Positions 7,517 through 15,581 of a DNA stretch of 64,000 nt are shown piece by piece. Position numbers and translations under genes: made by a program. This stretch comes from G963676205 sp964342525 (lineage in GTDB: Bacteria > Campylobacterota > Campylobacteria > Campylobacterales > Arcobacteraceae), in contig CAYFGQ010000011.1 in the NCBI GenBank assembly GCA_964342525.1, positions 1 to 64,000 on the forward strand, read 5' to 3'. Below the pieces are notes generated by a model. That model was not told the DNA's origin. It did not search any database and saw only the letters and a program-made list of their open reading frames with translations. The stretch's first letter is position 1. Each line of letters begins with the position of its first letter.

Positions 7517-9264
7517 TATTTATCCTTCTTTTTTACTGCATGGTTTTTATTACCCTCTGTTAAAAGAAGCTCAATCATTTGTGCTATCTCTTCTGGGTTT
7601 TTATTGATCTTTTTATCAAGCTCTTCAATTAATACTTCATATTTTGCAGCTTCTTCTTCATCAAGACCATCAATATTATTCATGATCTGACTTTTTACTT
7701 TTGCTTTTAATCTTCCATATGCCGTGGAGGTATCAAATTCATGTTCATAGTCTTCAATTATACTATCTAAGATAGGATTACCATTCTCATCAAGAACATT
7801 ACCCTCAGAGTCAACCTTCCTATCTCCAATAATAACAACCTCATGATCAACAATAAACTTCTTATAAAATACATATAATAGAAGTGCTGCTATTAAATAT
7901 TGGATATATTCACTAAAATCTTTTAATATAGATTTTACCATTGCAACTGTATCTGCTGTATCTTCTAAAGCCTGCGAACTATTAGCATCAACAAGAACAC
8001 CATCTTTTAGAATCTTTCCACCCATAAAACCAACGAATTTAAAATCCCTAACTGTTACAGAATCTCCACGTCTCTCATCAAAACCTAAAGAATCCTCTAC
8101 AATTTTCTCTAAAGAGTTGATAAACTCCTCTTTATTTTCAACATCTTGTAAAACAGTATTATCAAAAGTTACAGCTGCACTTATTCTTCTAATACTTGCA
8201 TATCCTGCATCTTTTTGATTTTCTACTGTTTTTGATATCTCATAATTTGTTATGGTTTTATTTTCTGTATTTCTACTATTAGAGTTTGTTCCACCATTTG
8301 CTTGATCTGGATTTTGGATATTACTTTGTACCCCTGGTACTCCACCATTTTCAGCTCCAGTACTTTGGCTTTGGTTTTCTATCTCTGTAGTCTCTGCACT
8401 TCTTACAGTTCCCTCAGGCTCAAAGGTTTCCCTTTGCATCTCTTTTCTTGTAAAATCAAGTACAACAGATACTTTAGCAACTACCCTCTCCATTCCTACA
8501 AATGGTTCAAGTAAAGCTATAATCTTATTTTCAAAGTCTCTTTCAACTTTCTCTTTATACTTATCTTGTCTAGTATATTTTGTATCATCTATATCATCTT
8601 TAGAAAGCTCTAAAAGTGATCCATCTTGATCGATAAGTTTAATATTTTCACTTGTAAGTTTTGGTACAGCTGAGCCAATAAAGTTTTTAATACCATCTAT
8701 TTGTTTTTGGGTTAAAAATACCCCAGGCTTCATAGTAAGAACAGCTGATGCGGAAGGTAGCGTTTTTCTTTGAGTAAAGATTGAATCTTTTGGGATTGCT
8801 ATTTTTACATTTGCTCTTAAAACCCCTGAAAGTGCTTCTAATGAACGGGATAATTCACCCTCCAAAGCTCTAAGGTATTTTACCCTATTTTCAAAGTTTG
8901 TAGTTCCTAGTGAACTTTTCTCAAAGATCTCCCAACCTGTGTGTTTATTTGTAGAAGCTTCACTTGTTACAAGTTTGATTTTTGCAATATTAATAAACTC
9001 TTTATTTGTTTTAAGAACTAGATTATTTCCACTTCCTAGTACTGCAAAAGGTACCCCTGAGGCTTCTAATTCTGCTGATGCTTGCATAACTTGTGTTTTA
9101 GTTAAATTTGAAGCAATTGTATAGTTTAATTTTTCATCTTGTGCTTTAATGCTTGAATATATTAATAAACCAACAAGAAATACAAAAAGTACTGCAAATC
9201 CACCAATGATTACAGCCCTTTGTGCAGTGTTTAATTTATTAATAAACTCTAATAGTTGACCCAT
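7516..9264 (-). CDS. fliF: Flagellar MS-ring protein FliF
   Basis: Inner-membrane MS-ring protein, the base on which rotor and export apparatus assemble. The 582-residue product has a first membrane helix at about residues 18-40, the YscJ/FliF ring-building domain (about 45-220, including GELSRSLEALSGVLRANVKI) and a second ring domain. A Gln/Asn/Gly-rich disordered loop sits near 295-345, a second membrane helix near 450-470, and a cytoplasmic tail that ends in the FliG-binding segment EEIAQMIELLLTEGNK. It overlaps fliG by one base. The length and order of parts are typical. Confidence 0.95.
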   Translation of the reverse strand: MGQLLEFINKLNTAQRAVIIGGFAVLFVFLVGLLIYSSIKAQDEKLNYTIASNLTKTQVMQASAELEASGVPFAVLGSGNNLVLKTNKEFINIAKIKLVTSEASTNKHTGWEIFEKSSLGTTNFENRVKYLRALEGELSRSLEALSGVLRANVKIAIPKDSIFTQRKTLPSASAVLTMKPGVFLTQKQIDGIKNFIGSAVPKLTSENIKLIDQDGSLLELSKDDIDDTKYTRQDKYKEKVERDFENKIIALLEPFVGMERVVAKVSVVLDFTRKEMQRETFEPEGTVRSAETTEIENQSQSTGAENGGVPGVQSNIQNPDQANGGTNSNSRNTENKTITNYEISKTVENQKDAGYASIRRISAAVTFDNTVLQDVENKEEFINSLEKIVEDSLGFDERRGDSVTVRDFKFVGFMGGKILKDGVLVDANSSQALEDTADTVAMVKSILKDFSEYIQYLIAALLLYVFYKKFIVDHEVVIIGDRKVDSEGNVLDENGNPILDSIIEDYEHEFDTSTAYGRLKAKVKSQIMNNIDGLDEEEAAKYEVLIEELDKKINKNPEEIAQMIELLLTEGNKNHAVKKKDK

Positions 9265-9284
9265 TTATCTAAAATTTCCTAAAA

Positions 9285-9695
9285 TTAATTTTTGCTTGAA
9301 GAATCTATAACTGATCTAAACCAGCTGGCATCTTTTTTTATAGATGATTGTATTGCATTAAACATAACATTGTTTTTTGCCATATCACTTATCTCACGAT
9401 CTAAACTTACATTGTTACCATCATTCTTTTCATTTAGACCGGTTTTTTCTACAACCCTTGGTTGATTTACTTTTGATGATGTATCTTCTCTATGATGCTT
9501 TATATGTGTAGGGTGTGTTGTTGCTAAAGCCAATCTTGAATCATTTGCTTTTTGAAGTTCTTGATCAAAACTTAGCTCTTTTGCTTTATATCCTGGTGTA
9601 TTTATATTGGCTATATTTCCAGAGATTACTTTTTGTTTATCTCCCCTATAGCCTAGTTGTTTATATAGTAAGGAACTTACACCACTAGCTTCCAT
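9285..9695 (-). CDS. flgB: Flagellar proximal rod protein FlgB
   Basis: Proximal rod subunit, exported by the flagellar type III system without a cleaved signal. The 136-residue product has the N-terminal rod signature GNIANINTPGYKAKELSFDQ at about residues 25-45 and the C-terminal helix DREISDMAKNNVMFNAIQSS. Both pack in the rod coiled coil. The position directly upstream of fliF is common. flgC and fliE, frequent partners of flgB, are not visible next to it in this window, which may mean that they are located elsewhere. Confidence 0.9.
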   Translation of the reverse strand: MEASGVSSLLYKQLGYRGDKQKVISGNIANINTPGYKAKELSFDQELQKANDSRLALATTHPTHIKHHREDTSSKVNQPRVVEKTGLNEKNDGNNVSLDREISDMAKNNVMFNAIQSSIKKDASWFRSVIDSSSKN

Positions 9696-9698
9696 CTA

Positions 9699-10415
9699 TT
9701 ACCTTGCACTTCCAATTTTTTCAATTAGTTTAGAGTTTGTTTCACCTATTCCTGCTACTGCTTTTTGAGACTGTTCAAACCTTCTATGTGCATCAATAAG
9801 TGATATCATTGCTTGTACACTATTTACATTACTCTTTTCAAGTGCACCTTGAGATATAATACCCTCATTATTAAAAACTGGCGTTAATTCACCATCATCA
9901 ATTATTCTATAATTGTTATTTCCAATTTTTTCTAAGTTTTTAAAATCTGTTTGTTCTAATCCAATATTTTGTGCAAAACCATCCTCTACTAAAAGAGGAT
10001 CATTATCTACACTTAATACTTTATATCCATTTTGTGTTACAAGTTCTCCATTTAGAGATTTAAAAGATCCATCTCTAGTTAAAAGTATATTTCCATTATC
10101 ATCTTGAACTTTAAAAAATGAATTTGTATCAGAGATTGCAAAATCTAGATTATTTCCAGTTGGAACTATTGCTCCAACTTGTCCATTGATAAATTTATTA
10201 TCAATCTTTGGAATTGTATTAAAAACTTCTTCTTGTTTTGTAGGGACTTTTCTTTCTTCCCTTGCTCTTTCTAAATAATGGTTAAACGAACCTTCACTTA
10301 AGCCCTCTTGTTTAAATCCTGTTGTATTAGCATTTGCTAAATTATTAGAGATAGTATCTACACGATTAAGTTGATTAATCATTGCAGCTGCAAGAGGATA
10401 AGTACCATTAGCCAT
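9699..10415 (-). CDS. flgF: Flagellar basal-body rod protein of the FlgF/FlgG family, probably FlgF
   Basis: Rod protein of the FlgE/F/G class, 238 residues. It begins with the rod motif TISNNLANANTTGFKQEG (about 20-38), has the central domain with FAISDTNSFFKVQDDNGNIL and LTRDGSFKSLNGELVTQNGY (about 90-125), and ends with the conserved helix SVQAMISLIDAHRRFEQSQK. A separate, canonical FlgG is encoded at 12047, so this more divergent and shorter protein is best called FlgF. The gene ends three bases from flgB. The FlgF versus FlgG-paralogue choice rests on that comparison. Confidence 0.8.
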   Translation of the reverse strand: MANGTYPLAAAMINQLNRVDTISNNLANANTTGFKQEGLSEGSFNHYLERAREERKVPTKQEEVFNTIPKIDNKFINGQVGAIVPTGNNLDFAISDTNSFFKVQDDNGNILLTRDGSFKSLNGELVTQNGYKVLSVDNDPLLVEDGFAQNIGLEQTDFKNLEKIGNNNYRIIDDGELTPVFNNEGIISQGALEKSNVNSVQAMISLIDAHRRFEQSQKAVAGIGETNSKLIEKIGSAR

Positions 10416-10434
10416 TAAATTCCTTTATTTGTTA

Positions 10435-11436
10435 TCACTTATTAAATTCAGCGATTAATGCATCTAGATCTTCATCATCTACAGTTCCATCTGTAGAGTC
10501 ACCATGAATATGTTTTGCGATCTGTACATCTTTATAATTTTCTGTATCTTCAAATAGATTATTAAGGTAATTAGAAAGTCTTTTAATAACAGACATAACC
10601 CTTTCAATTTTTTGTCTATTGATATCAAAAAATTGCATCTGTTCCATAGCTTCAAATATTTGCATATTCATAGAATCTATCTTATCACTTGATTCTTTCC
10701 CTTTTCCTTGAAGTGCAGTTGCTGCATCAAGTTGTTCTTTAAAAAGTGCAATATTTGGAAACTTTTGAGTTAAAGTTGCTAAAAGCTTTATTTGACTTTC
10801 AACAAAAGCTTCAGACTCTTTAGAGTTTTTCTGGATTACATTATTTTCATCAAGTATTAAACTTAATACATCAAATATTTCACCAGCTTTATCTTCACTA
10901 TCTTTTGCAACTTGGCTTAGTTGTCCTACAACTTTTGTATCAGGCTCAACTGGAGCAGGGAACACCCCTTGATCAACTTTATCATTTGTCCAAGCTCTTG
11001 CAATAGCTTCATTTGTAGCATCATCATCTTTTGATTCTGGAACATCAGGATCAGATACAACAGGTTCATCATCCGTAATACCATCAATACCTGCTAAAAG
11101 ATCATCTATATCTGATGTATCAACATCATTTGAAGATTCTTCAATCTCTGGCATATCTGGAATACCTATATCCTCTGGCATAGCTACGTCTTCTGCAGCT
11201 GGTCCACTATCTGCTTCATCAAGTTGCGCTAAAAGCTCATCTATATCATTTTCATTTTCATCACCACCAGAAACTTCATCAGCCCCTTGCGTTTCAGCAA
11301 TTAAATTTTCTATATCATCAGCACTCATTTGCGCAGCATCATCTGCAACTTCTGGTTCTGCTGGAGCTTCTTCTGCTGGTGCTGGCTCATCCAGCCCATT
11401 CATCAATGCTTCTATCTCTTCTTGACTCATACTCAT
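10435..11436 (-). CDS. cheZ: Chemotaxis phosphatase CheZ with an N-terminal array of CheY-binding-like motifs
   Basis: Predicted phosphatase of phospho-CheY. The C-terminal helical part of this 333-residue protein has MQFFDINRQKIERVM, giving Asp271 and Gln275 in the D-x-x-x-Q spacing of the CheZ active site. The last residues, DEDLDALIAEFNK, resemble the C-terminal CheY-binding helix of E. coli CheZ. The acidic, Pro/Ala-rich N-terminal 120 residues hold four related short motifs: SQEEIEALMNGLD (4-16), SADDIENLIAET (38-49), NDIDELLAQLD (63-73) and SDIDDLLAGID (108-118). These look like the FliM N-terminal CheY-binding peptide. cheY lies 28 bp upstream on the same strand. An AAGGG ribosome binding site precedes the ATG. 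Confidence 0.85.
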   Translation of the reverse strand: MSMSQEEIEALMNGLDEPAPAEEAPAEPEVADDAAQMSADDIENLIAETQGADEVSGGDENENDIDELLAQLDEADSGPAAEDVAMPEDIGIPDMPEIEESSNDVDTSDIDDLLAGIDGITDDEPVVSDPDVPESKDDDATNEAIARAWTNDKVDQGVFPAPVEPDTKVVGQLSQVAKDSEDKAGEIFDVLSLILDENNVIQKNSKESEAFVESQIKLLATLTQKFPNIALFKEQLDAATALQGKGKESSDKIDSMNMQIFEAMEQMQFFDINRQKIERVMSVIKRLSNYLNNLFEDTENYKDVQIAKHIHGDSTDGTVDDEDLDALIAEFNK

Positions 11437-11464
11437 CTTAAACCCTTTTATTTAGACAGTAAAA

Positions 11465-11839
11465 TTACTTTTTACCTAAAACTCCATCAAGTTTTTCTTT
11501 TAAAACATCCGCACTAAAAGGTTTAACAATATAATTGTTTACTCCAGCTTTAAGAGCAGTAATAACCTCACCTTTACCACCTTCTGTAGTAATCATGATA
11601 ATTGGTGTCTTTTGGTGTGCTCCACCAGCTCTTATTTTTTTTACTAGATCAAGACCATTCATATTTGGCATATTCCAGTCTGTTAGTACTATATCATATT
11701 GTCCAGCTTCCAATAGTTTCCACGCAGCAACACCATCTTCAGCTTCATCAAAATCATCCCTTGAGTGCCCTAATTGCATTACAACATTTCCAATAATCCT
11801 TCTCATCGTAGAACTATCATCAACAATTAAAATTTTCAT
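11465..11839 (-). CDS. cheY: Chemotaxis response regulator CheY
   Basis: Single-domain receiver that carries the chemotaxis signal to the flagellar switch. The 124-residue product has the acidic pair Asp7-Asp8, the phosphoacceptor Asp54 in VLTDWNMPNMNG, Thr84 in MITTEG, Tyr103 and Lys106 in NYIVKPF, so the complete CheY active and switch set is present. There is no output domain. GAGGG lies 7 bases before the ATG. cheZ follows immediately downstream, which gives a signal and erase pair in one unit. The gene starts a leftward unit that diverges from flgG. Confidence 0.95.
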   Translation of the reverse strand: MKILIVDDSSTMRRIIGNVVMQLGHSRDDFDEAEDGVAAWKLLEAGQYDIVLTDWNMPNMNGLDLVKKIRAGGAHQKTPIIMITTEGGKGEVITALKAGVNNYIVKPFSADVLKEKLDGVLGKK

Positions 11840-12046
11840 ATTATTTCCCTCGTATAAATATTATCGTGTTTGTTGAAACATTATATTTAATTTCCAATGA
11901 ATAGAATCTTAAATAAAGATATCCTTAGTTTATTTAATTACCCTTTTACTACACTTAATTGAACCATGCCCTAAATGTTCGATTTAATCTAATATTAAAT
12001 ATTCTTTAACTATAATCTAAGTTATTTTAAAATAGGAGTCCATACA
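11840..12046. promoter_or_regulatory. Divergent promoter region between cheY and flgG
   Basis: This 207-bp AT-rich space separates the leftward cheY unit from rightward flgG. A TATAAT at 12011-12016 lies 30 bp before the flgG ATG, with TAGGAG as ribosome binding site at 12033-12038. On the minus strand a TATAAT at 11880-11885 lies about 40 bp before cheY. No sigma-54 GG-N10-GC pair was recognised. The -10 assignments are by eye. Confidence 0.45.
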
Positions 12047-12835
12047 ATGATCAGAGGCCTATATACTGCTTCAACAGGGATGAATGCTCAACAACACCAA
12101 ATCGATGTAACATCAAATAACATTGCCAATGTTAATACAACTGCATTTAAAAAAGATAGAGCTGAATTCCAAGATCTTATGTATGAAGCCCTAAACTATA
12201 CAGGTGGAACCACCTCTGAGATCACAACAAATCCTACTGGTATTGATGTGGGTCTTGGTACAAGGGTTGCAGGTATCCAAAAAAACTTTTTACAAGGTAA
12301 TATGAAAGAGACTGGAAATCCTCTAGATATGGCAGTAGAAGGGAAAGGTTTCTTTACAGTTGTTAAACCAGATGGTGAGATTGGATATACTAGAAATGGT
12401 GCATTTAAAGTTGACGCTGAAGGTGGAATTGTAAATGGACAAGGATTTAGACTTCAACCTGAGATTATCATTCCAAACAATGTGGTAAATATTTCAATCG
12501 GAGAAGATGGAATAGTTGCAGGTATTGATGCGGGAACTGGTCAAGCTGTAAATCTAGGACAAATCACCCTAACAGACTTTGTAAACCCAGCTGGTCTTCA
12601 ACCTGATGGAAACTCTCTTTATATGGCTTCCCCTACCTCTGGTGATCCTATTGAAGGTAATCCAGGACTTGATGGAATGGGTGGAATAAGACAAGGTATG
12701 CTTGAATCATCAAATGTAAAACTTGTTAGTGAAATGGTTGATTTAATAACAGCTCAGAGAGCATATGAAGCCAATTCAAAATCGATCAGTACAACTGATG
12801 AAATGCTTGATATTGTAAATAGATTGAAAAGGTAA
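12047..12835 (+). CDS. flgG: Flagellar distal rod protein FlgG
   Basis: Distal rod subunit, 262 residues, the usual FlgG length. It starts MIRGLYTASTGMNAQQ and has the rod motif VTSNNIANVNTTAFKKDRAE (about 26-45). The central D1 region has NPLDMAVEGKGFFTV and YTRNGAFKVDAEG, and the C-terminal helix reads LVSEMVDLITAQRAYEANSK, which is nearly invariant in FlgG. TAGGAG precedes the ATG. Transcription is rightward, away from the rest of the cluster, and two unknown genes follow closely. The assignment is secure. Confidence 0.95.
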   Translation: MIRGLYTASTGMNAQQHQIDVTSNNIANVNTTAFKKDRAEFQDLMYEALNYTGGTTSEITTNPTGIDVGLGTRVAGIQKNFLQGNMKETGNPLDMAVEGKGFFTVVKPDGEIGYTRNGAFKVDAEGGIVNGQGFRLQPEIIIPNNVVNISIGEDGIVAGIDAGTGQAVNLGQITLTDFVNPAGLQPDGNSLYMASPTSGDPIEGNPGLDGMGGIRQGMLESSNVKLVSEMVDLITAQRAYEANSKSISTTDEMLDIVNRLKR

Positions 12836-12853
12836 TATATAATTTTTTAAGCT

Positions 12854-13306
12854 ATGGATTTAGAAGAACTAAAAAGACGTAGGGAAGAAAACCTCAAAGC
12901 TCATAAAAAGAAAAAAAAAGAGTACTATCTCAAAAAAAAGCTTGAGAAACAAGCTGCACAGGCAAAAGAGACTAAAGCTCCGCCAAAAGTGATAGACTAT
13001 GCAAAAGAGTTCTCCCATGGAGTAGATTTTGCTGCAAAGTTCAAAGAGATTGCTAAAGCACAAAAAGCCCACGTCGATGATAGAAAAGATATTATTGTCG
13101 CTAAAATTCAAGAATATAAAAAAAGAAAACAAGACTACTACAAAGAGAATAAAGATAAAAGACTTGCTTACGATAAAGCTTATAGAGAAAAGAAAAAAGA
13201 AGATCTAAAAAAATATAGAAAAGAGTATTACGAAAAAAATCGTGAAGCTATTTTAGAAAAGCAACGTCTTGCTAGACAAAAAAATAAAGAGAATAAAGAA
13301 TCATAG
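12854..13306 (+). CDS. Very basic Lys/Glu-rich helical protein, unknown function
   Basis: A 150-residue protein without signal peptide or hydrophobic segment, extremely rich in Lys, Arg, Glu and Tyr. It consists of long charged helices such as RRREENLKAHKKKKKEYY, and a repeated tail pattern KKYRKEYYEKNREAI and RKQDYYKENKDK. Similar K-Y-Y-x-K-N-R patterns occur in many nucleic-acid-associated small proteins, but they are low complexity and not diagnostic. It lies 18 bp after flgG and its stop codon abuts the ATG of the next gene, so the three are probably one unit. Function not recognised. Confidence 0.7.
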   Translation: MDLEELKRRREENLKAHKKKKKEYYLKKKLEKQAAQAKETKAPPKVIDYAKEFSHGVDFAAKFKEIAKAQKAHVDDRKDIIVAKIQEYKKRKQDYYKENKDKRLAYDKAYREKKKEDLKKYRKEYYEKNREAILEKQRLARQKNKENKES

Positions 13307-14215
13307 ATGGCTGAAGATATAAAAGAAGAGAATGAAGAAAATAGTTCTGTAAATGAAGATACAAATAATGGTTTAATTCCTGAAGACTCAGGAGAAACAC
13401 CTACAGAATCAGAATCTCAAACTCCAACAGAAGATACATCAAGTTCTCCCCAAGCAGCACCAACAATTCCAACAATGGAATCTTCAAATGAAGAGATGGA
13501 TATGGAAGAAGATGAAGAAAACCCTATACAGAAAAAACAAAATAAAATACAAAAAATATTAATAATTGTTGCTGGTGTATTAGGAGCTATTTTAGTTATA
13601 GGTTTGATCCTTTATTTTTTTGGTTTTTTTGATCCAGAAGAGAAACCTAAAACTGAAATGACTACTGAAACTATGGAGATAAATATAACTAAAGAGCCTG
13701 AAAAATATATATTTGCCTCAAAAGATATAAATATCGATAGATTAAATGGAAAACTTAGAATCCTTACTAAATATGAAATAATTGGTACGGAAGAAGAGGA
13801 AAGACAAAAAGAGCTAGAGAAAAACTCTAAACTTAGTACAGATCAGATAAATGAACTTTTAAAAGCTGAACAAATGAAAGAGGATGAGCAAAAGAAAAAA
13901 GAGGAAGAGGAAAGACTAAAAAAAATAAAAGAGGAAGAGGAGAAAAAAGCAAAAGCACAGAATCCTTATGATCTATTACAATTTATACAAATTGCTAATG
14001 ATTCAGCCCTTTTAGATTCCATAAAAAATGAGATAGAACAATATAAAGTAAAATCATCTAAATGTGAAGATAGAAATCAAGAGTTCTTTTTGATTGGACC
14101 TTTTAATTCAAATAAAGAATTAAATCAAGCATTTAGAGCTATCTATAATAATATAACTCCAAGTGCTACAAAAAAAGATTTAGCCAGATTAGAATTTAAT
14201 AGGATTTGTAAATAA
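13307..14215 (+). CDS. Single-pass membrane protein with acidic cytoplasmic tail, unknown function
   Basis: A 302-residue protein. Residues 1-80 are acidic and Ser/Thr/Pro-rich, ending in a short basic stretch (KKQNKIQK). One membrane helix follows at about 83-107 (ILIIVAGVLGAILVIGLILY). The rest would be periplasmic, with a Lys/Glu coiled coil near 190-225 and a small C-terminal domain containing EFFLIGPFNSNKELNQAFRA. That last pattern is reminiscent of SPOR-type peptidoglycan-binding domains, but only weakly. The gene follows the basic protein with no gap and is downstream of flgG, so a link to the flagellum or cell envelope is plausible. Confidence 0.7.
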   Translation: MAEDIKEENEENSSVNEDTNNGLIPEDSGETPTESESQTPTEDTSSSPQAAPTIPTMESSNEEMDMEEDEENPIQKKQNKIQKILIIVAGVLGAILVIGLILYFFGFFDPEEKPKTEMTTETMEINITKEPEKYIFASKDINIDRLNGKLRILTKYEIIGTEEEERQKELEKNSKLSTDQINELLKAEQMKEDEQKKKEEEERLKKIKEEEEKKAKAQNPYDLLQFIQIANDSALLDSIKNEIEQYKVKSSKCEDRNQEFFLIGPFNSNKELNQAFRAIYNNITPSATKKDLARLEFNRICK

Positions 14216-14218
14216 TAT

Positions 14219-14731
14219 ATGAGATTAGGTATATTATCAGATTCTCACACTAAAGTGGAGTATCAAAAAGAAGCTATAACTCGTCTAAAAGAGTTTGATA
14301 TCTCTTATTTAATCCATGCAGGTGATCTTTGTGTAGAAGAGAATTTAGAGGCTTTAGAAAACTCTGGCTTACCATATATTTCAGTTTTTGGGAATAATGA
14401 TTATTCTTTACTTGGAGTTGCACATAAATATAATATAAAAAAAGAGCCATATTATTTTAAGATAAAAGATACTACTTTTAAACTAATGCACCTTCCATTT
14501 TATATGAGTGGAGATAGTGATATTGTAATATCTGGTCATACTCATATTTTTGAACAAGAGTTTATAAATGAAACTTTATTTATAAATCCAGGTGAAGTAT
14601 GTGCTAGAGAAAAACCTTTAATAGAGTGTGTAGTTTTAGAGATTAAAGAAAATAAGTATATAATCACGTATAATTACAAAGATATAAATTTAGATAAATG
14701 GGAAACAAAAAAATTTGAATATGAAAAATGA
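14219..14731 (+). CDS. YfcE/MJ0936-family metallophosphoesterase
   Basis: Small calcineurin-like phosphodiesterase of 170 residues. All metal-binding motifs of the family are present in order: GILSDSHT (Asp and His), HAGDLC, FGNNDY, and VISGHTHIFEQ, followed by FINPGEV. Family members hydrolyse phosphodiester or phosphomonoester bonds in vitro; the natural substrate is unknown. It starts three bases after the previous gene and its last 11 bases overlap the start of bioB, so translation is probably coupled. This does not make it a biotin enzyme; the link may only be operon packing. Confidence 0.88.
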   Translation: MRLGILSDSHTKVEYQKEAITRLKEFDISYLIHAGDLCVEENLEALENSGLPYISVFGNNDYSLLGVAHKYNIKKEPYYFKIKDTTFKLMHLPFYMSGDSDIVISGHTHIFEQEFINETLFINPGEVCAREKPLIECVVLEIKENKYIITYNYKDINLDKWETKKFEYEK

Positions 14732-15572
14732 AAAAATATTTTTATGTGCCATCTCAAATATTGAAAGTGGTACATGTAATGAAGATTGTAAATTTTGTAC
14801 ACAAAGTGTAAAATACAAAGCAGATATTGAAAGATATAGACAAAAAAGTATTGATGTAATTGTTGAAGAAGCAAAAAGAGCTAGAGCAAATAGAGCTATT
14901 GGTTTTTGTTTAGTAACAGCAGGTAAAGGTTTAACAGATAAAAGACTAGAGTTTGTATGTGAAGCAGCTCGTGCAGTAAAAAAAGAGGATCTTGGTCTAA
15001 AGATCATTGCATGTAATGGTACAGCTTCACTTGAACAATTAAAAGAGCTAAAAAAAGCTGGTGTAAACAACTATAACCATAATCTAGAAACATCTAGAGA
15101 GTTTTATCCAAAAATTGTATCAACTCACACATGGGATGAAAGATATGAAACCTGTGAAAATGTAAATAAATCTGGATTAAAACTGGTTTCTGGTGGTATT
15201 TTTGGTTTAGGTGAAACACAAGAAGATAGAATCTCTATGTTAGAGTCTTTAGCTTCACTAAATCCTATGAATGTACCGATTAACTTTTTCCATCCAAATA
15301 AAGCATTACCTTTAGTGGAAAATTCAATCACAAAAGAGCAAGGGTTTGAGCTTATCACACTTGCTAGAAAAATGATCCCTAATGCACATAAGATTATGAT
15401 CGCTGGAGGTAGAGAAGTTATGTTTGGTGATGATCAATATGAGTGTTTAAACCGTGGTGCAAATGCAGTTGTAATTGGTGATTATTTAACAACAGAGGGT
15501 AAAACTCCTGCAGATGATATTAAAGCTATTGAGACATTAGGATTCCAAATAGCTGATACTTGTGATAGATAA
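14721..15572 (+). CDS. bioB: Biotin synthase BioB
   Basis: Radical SAM enzyme that inserts sulfur into dethiobiotin to make biotin. The 283-residue product has the CxxxCxxC cluster motif at Cys19, Cys23 and Cys26 (TCNEDCKFCTQS). The conserved segments LVTAGKGL, NHNLETSREFYP, SGGIFGLGE and MIAGGREVMFGD follow. I chose the ATG at 14721 rather than the TTG six bases earlier. It overlaps the phosphoesterase gene by 11 bp. The length is short, like other Campylobacterota BioB. bioF is in the window at 35437 but not linked. Confidence 0.93.
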   Translation: MKNEKIFLCAISNIESGTCNEDCKFCTQSVKYKADIERYRQKSIDVIVEEAKRARANRAIGFCLVTAGKGLTDKRLEFVCEAARAVKKEDLGLKIIACNGTASLEQLKELKKAGVNNYNHNLETSREFYPKIVSTHTWDERYETCENVNKSGLKLVSGGIFGLGETQEDRISMLESLASLNPMNVPINFFHPNKALPLVENSITKEQGFELITLARKMIPNAHKIMIAGGREVMFGDDQYECLNRGANAVVIGDYLTTEGKTPADDIKAIETLGFQIADTCDR

Positions 15573-15581
15573 GGGAATCTT

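Noticed and set aside
10435..11436. N-terminus SQEEIEALMNG taken as a sign of FliM
   Set aside because: No FliM middle domain or SpoA domain follows; the C-terminal half has the CheZ D-x-x-x-Q helix and the gene is next to cheY.
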